Source: Phycisphaerales bacterium (GTDB lineage: Bacteria; Planctomycetota; Phycisphaerae; Phycisphaerales; UBA1924). Taken from it: a DNA stretch of 8,753 bases. Below, piece after piece: positions 6,374-8,753 of the stretch. The position numbers and the translations under genes are program-made. The notes under the pieces were generated by a model. The model had not been told where the DNA came from, made no database searches, and saw only the letters and a program-made list of their open reading frames with translations. The stretch lies in assembly GCA_026982035.1 (NCBI GenBank), contig JALSHW010000305.1, positions 1 through 8,753 on the forward strand, read 5' to 3'. Each line of letters starts with the position of its first letter. Position 1 is the stretch's first letter.

Positions 6374-8753
6374 TTATAACTCTGGTGCAAACCCCCGCCG
6401 CATTGTGTTCTCACAGCACGCCCGCGGATCGACAAACTGCATCAAATACTCAGGCCCCCCCGCCTTGGACCCAATACCCGACATCCCAAACCCACCAAAC
6501 GGCTGCCGTCCAACCAACGCACCCGTACACCCTCGATTGATGTACAGATTCCCAACTCGGAACTCCCGCTTGGCCCGGTCAATGTGCGTCGGCTTGCGCG
6601 TAAATACCCCGCCGGTGAGTTTGTATGCATGACCATTGGCCAGTCGCAACGCCTCGTCAAAGTCCTTGGCATGAATCACCGCCAGCACAGGTCCAAAGAT
6701 TTCCTGGGTATAAATTGTACTGGTCTCGCTTACACCCGTAAAGATATGCGGCGCAATCAGATCAGCAATGACTGTCTTTGGGAAGTCCTTCGCGCCGACC
6801 AGTTCCGTCAATCCTTCAGACCGAGCCGATTCAATACACCGCTTAATATTTTTCGCCGCCTCTCCATTAATCACAGGCGAAACATCCGAGTTCGGATCAA
6901 CCGCCTCCCCAAGCACCAGTGTCTTGGTCGCCTCGCCGAGCCGTTCGAGAAACAGCTTCATCCGCCGCCCATCGGGTCCCTCGGGATCAACCACAATACA
7001 CCGCGAGCACGCCGAACATTTTTGGCCCTGGAACCCAAACGCCGAGTACCGAACCCCAAGCACCGCTTCATCAAGATCAGCACTCGCATCCACAATGATG
7101 GCGTTCTTCCCGCCCATCTCACACACCACCCGCTTGACATGTGACTGTTCTTCAGGCGTAATCCCCGCCGCCTCAATAATATTCAAACCCACGGCTTTGG
7201 ATCCCGTAAACGCAATGACATTGACGCGAGGGTCACGAACCAACGCGGCCCCCGTCGTCTCCCCCGGAGCCGGGCAGAAGTGCAACACCCCCGATGGCGC
7301 ACCAACCTGCTTGAGCGCATCACTGATCATCTCAAACATCACCAAAGCAATCCCAGGCGTCTGTTCGGCGGGCTTCACAACAACCGTATTGCCTGTCACC
7401 AAGGCCGCAACCGTCATCCCGCAACAAATCGCCAGCGGAAAATTCCAAGGCGAAATCACCACCGCAACCCCCTTGGGCTGATACCACAACTCATCGAGTT
7501 CCCCAATAAACTTGCCCAACCGCGATGGCTCTGAAAGCGAAGGCGCAAGCCGAGCGTAATACTCACAAAAATCAATTGCTTCACACACATCCCCGTCGGC
7601 CTCACGCCACGCCTTGCGTGCTTCTTTGCACATCATTCCCGACAACTCATCTCGCCGATCCCGCATCATCTGCGCCACCAGCGTCAACACCCTCGACCGC
7701 TCATACGGATCAAAGTCCCGCCAAGCCGGGAACGCGCCGTGCGCTTCATCAATCATCGCCTTACCTTGTTCAACGGTCCGGTCATTGGCAACACCCGGCA
7801 CAACGGCACTTCTCACGGCCTTCTCGAACGCCTGTCGCTGATCCGCCTCAGCAAAATCTCGCAATGGCTCAGTATAAAACGGTTTCCCATCCCCAACCCT
7901 CGCATCACTCGGCGAAAGCCCATGTCGCTCCGCAGCAATATCCACCAAGTCCTTCTTCAACTCGACCGGCGCAAGCGTCGCCGGATCAGCCAGCAGCACA
8001 TTGGTATCGGCGTTGTCAAGGAATCCCGCCTTGAGCCAAGACTCGTTTGAGGTATTCTCCAAGAGCCGCCGCACAAGATAGGCCATTCCCGGAATCATCT
8101 CTCCCACAGGCACATATTCCCGCACCCGAATCCCCATCTGAGCCGCCGCATGTTTGAGCTGATCGGCCATCCCATGCAACATCTGCAACTCAATGGCTTC
8201 GCGTGGAAGTCCGCGTTTGTCAAGCCCAGCAAGAGCAGCACCAATCGACCGCACATTATGCGATCCCAACGCGAGCTTCACCCCACCCTGCCCATCTTCC
8301 GTCGGACACGCATCAAGAAAGACCTCCACCATGTCTTCAAAGCACTGATCCGTCTGCCATTTCTCATGCCACACCGGGCAAGGCCAGCCCTCTTGCTCTG
8401 CATGAATCGTCTCAAAATCCCAATACGCCCCTTTCACCAGCCGCACCGTGACAACACGCCCAGTCCGCTTGGCCCACTCACAAATCCGCCTGGCATCGTC
8501 AACGCCAGATTTGAGATACGCTTGCATCGCAAGCCCGGCCTCAAAATCATGCGTATCACACGACTGCATAAAAGCATCAAGTGTCAAATCCTTCAGCTCA
8601 TACTGTTCCATATCAAAATTAATCAACACCCCATTTCGCTTGGCCGCCTCAAAGATTGGCCTAGACCGTTCCATAAAGTCTGCAATTGAACTCTCCGGCG
8701 CAATCGGATCAAACAACGCGCACAAACTCGTCACCTTAATCGAAACATTCACC
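6374..8753 (-). CDS. putA: Bifunctional proline dehydrogenase / L-glutamate gamma-semialdehyde dehydrogenase (PutA), 5' end outside window
   Basis: The last ~792 codons of a fused enzyme that oxidises proline to pyrroline-5-carboxylate (FAD) and then to glutamate (NAD+). The frame is open at the right edge; the GTG there is probably an internal Val, because the sequence starts mid-barrel (NVSIKVTSL), with roughly 200 or more residues missing. Counting from the edge, the proline dehydrogenase part (1-245) has RLVKGAYWD (104-112), GSHNVRS (163-169), LQMLHGM (189-195) and YVPVGEMIPGMAYLVRR (213-229). Its two Tyr and paired Arg match the E. coli PutA substrate-site spacing as I remember it. The aldehyde dehydrogenase part (about 290-775) has SPWNFP (434-439), FTGS (515-518), catalytic Glu545 in CEMGGKN, catalytic Cys579 in GQKCSACSR, EIFGPVLAV and PFGGFGMSG. 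It ends (TAA) soon after this domain, so it lacks the C-terminal extension of long PutA forms. Whether an N-terminal DNA-binding domain exists cannot be seen. Confidence 0.95.
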   Translation of the reverse strand, partial: VNVSIKVTSLCALFDPIAPESSIADFMERSRPIFEAAKRNGVLINFDMEQYELKDLTLDAFMQSCDTHDFEAGLAMQAYLKSGVDDARRICEWAKRTGRVVTVRLVKGAYWDFETIHAEQEGWPCPVWHEKWQTDQCFEDMVEVFLDACPTEDGQGGVKLALGSHNVRSIGAALAGLDKRGLPREAIELQMLHGMADQLKHAAAQMGIRVREYVPVGEMIPGMAYLVRRLLENTSNESWLKAGFLDNADTNVLLADPATLAPVELKKDLVDIAAERHGLSPSDARVGDGKPFYTEPLRDFAEADQRQAFEKAVRSAVVPGVANDRTVEQGKAMIDEAHGAFPAWRDFDPYERSRVLTLVAQMMRDRRDELSGMMCKEARKAWREADGDVCEAIDFCEYYARLAPSLSEPSRLGKFIGELDELWYQPKGVAVVISPWNFPLAICCGMTVAALVTGNTVVVKPAEQTPGIALVMFEMISDALKQVGAPSGVLHFCPAPGETTGAALVRDPRVNVIAFTGSKAVGLNIIEAAGITPEEQSHVKRVVCEMGGKNAIIVDASADLDEAVLGVRYSAFGFQGQKCSACSRCIVVDPEGPDGRRMKLFLERLGEATKTLVLGEAVDPNSDVSPVINGEAAKNIKRCIESARSEGLTELVGAKDFPKTVIADLIAPHIFTGVSETSTIYTQEIFGPVLAVIHAKDFDEALRLANGHAYKLTGGVFTRKPTHIDRAKREFRVGNLYINRGCTGALVGRQPFGGFGMSGIGSKAGGPEYLMQFVDPRACCENTMRRGFAPEL

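Noticed and set aside
6768..7481. A 237-codon + strand frame, and another at 7525-8034, opposite putA
   Set aside because: Both are antisense to well-conserved dehydrogenase sequence and have compositionally biased translations without domains. Long open frames opposite a gene are common at this base composition.

Overview
This 8.75-kb window looks like an ordinary chromosomal segment from a bacterium, most likely a planctomycete and possibly one of the Phycisphaerae. That placement is an inference from the style of the sigma-70 and release-factor proteins, the general gene content and the moderate GC content. I cannot confirm the lineage without a database search. I see no phage, insertion sequence, CRISPR array, tRNA or rRNA, and no gene-free stretch longer than about 105 bases.

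Layout, left to right. A + strand reading frame enters from the left edge and stops at 239; it is probably the tail of a larger protein, and its position before rpoD makes the end of DNA primase a reasonable guess. After an 89-base gap with a possible extended -10 promoter comes a complete primary sigma factor gene, rpoD (329-2215). A 105-base gap leads to a two-gene ABC-2 type exporter. Its ATPase (2321-3304, TTG start) overlaps its permease (3301-4701) by the four bases ATGA. Peptide chain release factor 1, prfA (4739-5824), follows 37 bases later on the same strand.

The right-hand part is on the minus strand. A short type IV pilin-like (pseudopilin) gene (5827-6303) runs tail to tail with prfA, with only two bases between the stop codons. 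Upstream of it on the minus strand is the 3' portion, about 790 codons, of a bifunctional proline dehydrogenase / L-glutamate gamma-semialdehyde dehydrogenase (putA). Its 5' end lies beyond the right edge.

Functionally the + strand genes combine information processing (transcription initiation, translation termination) with a NatA/NatB-like exporter. The minus strand carries proline catabolism and an isolated surface or secretion pseudopilin. I found no convincing new system. The points most worth a second look are a GC-skew reversal inside rpoD to early natA that is independent of gene direction, an RF1 with unusual residues just before its GGQ motif, and an orphan pseudopilin with Ala instead of Gly at the cleavage site.
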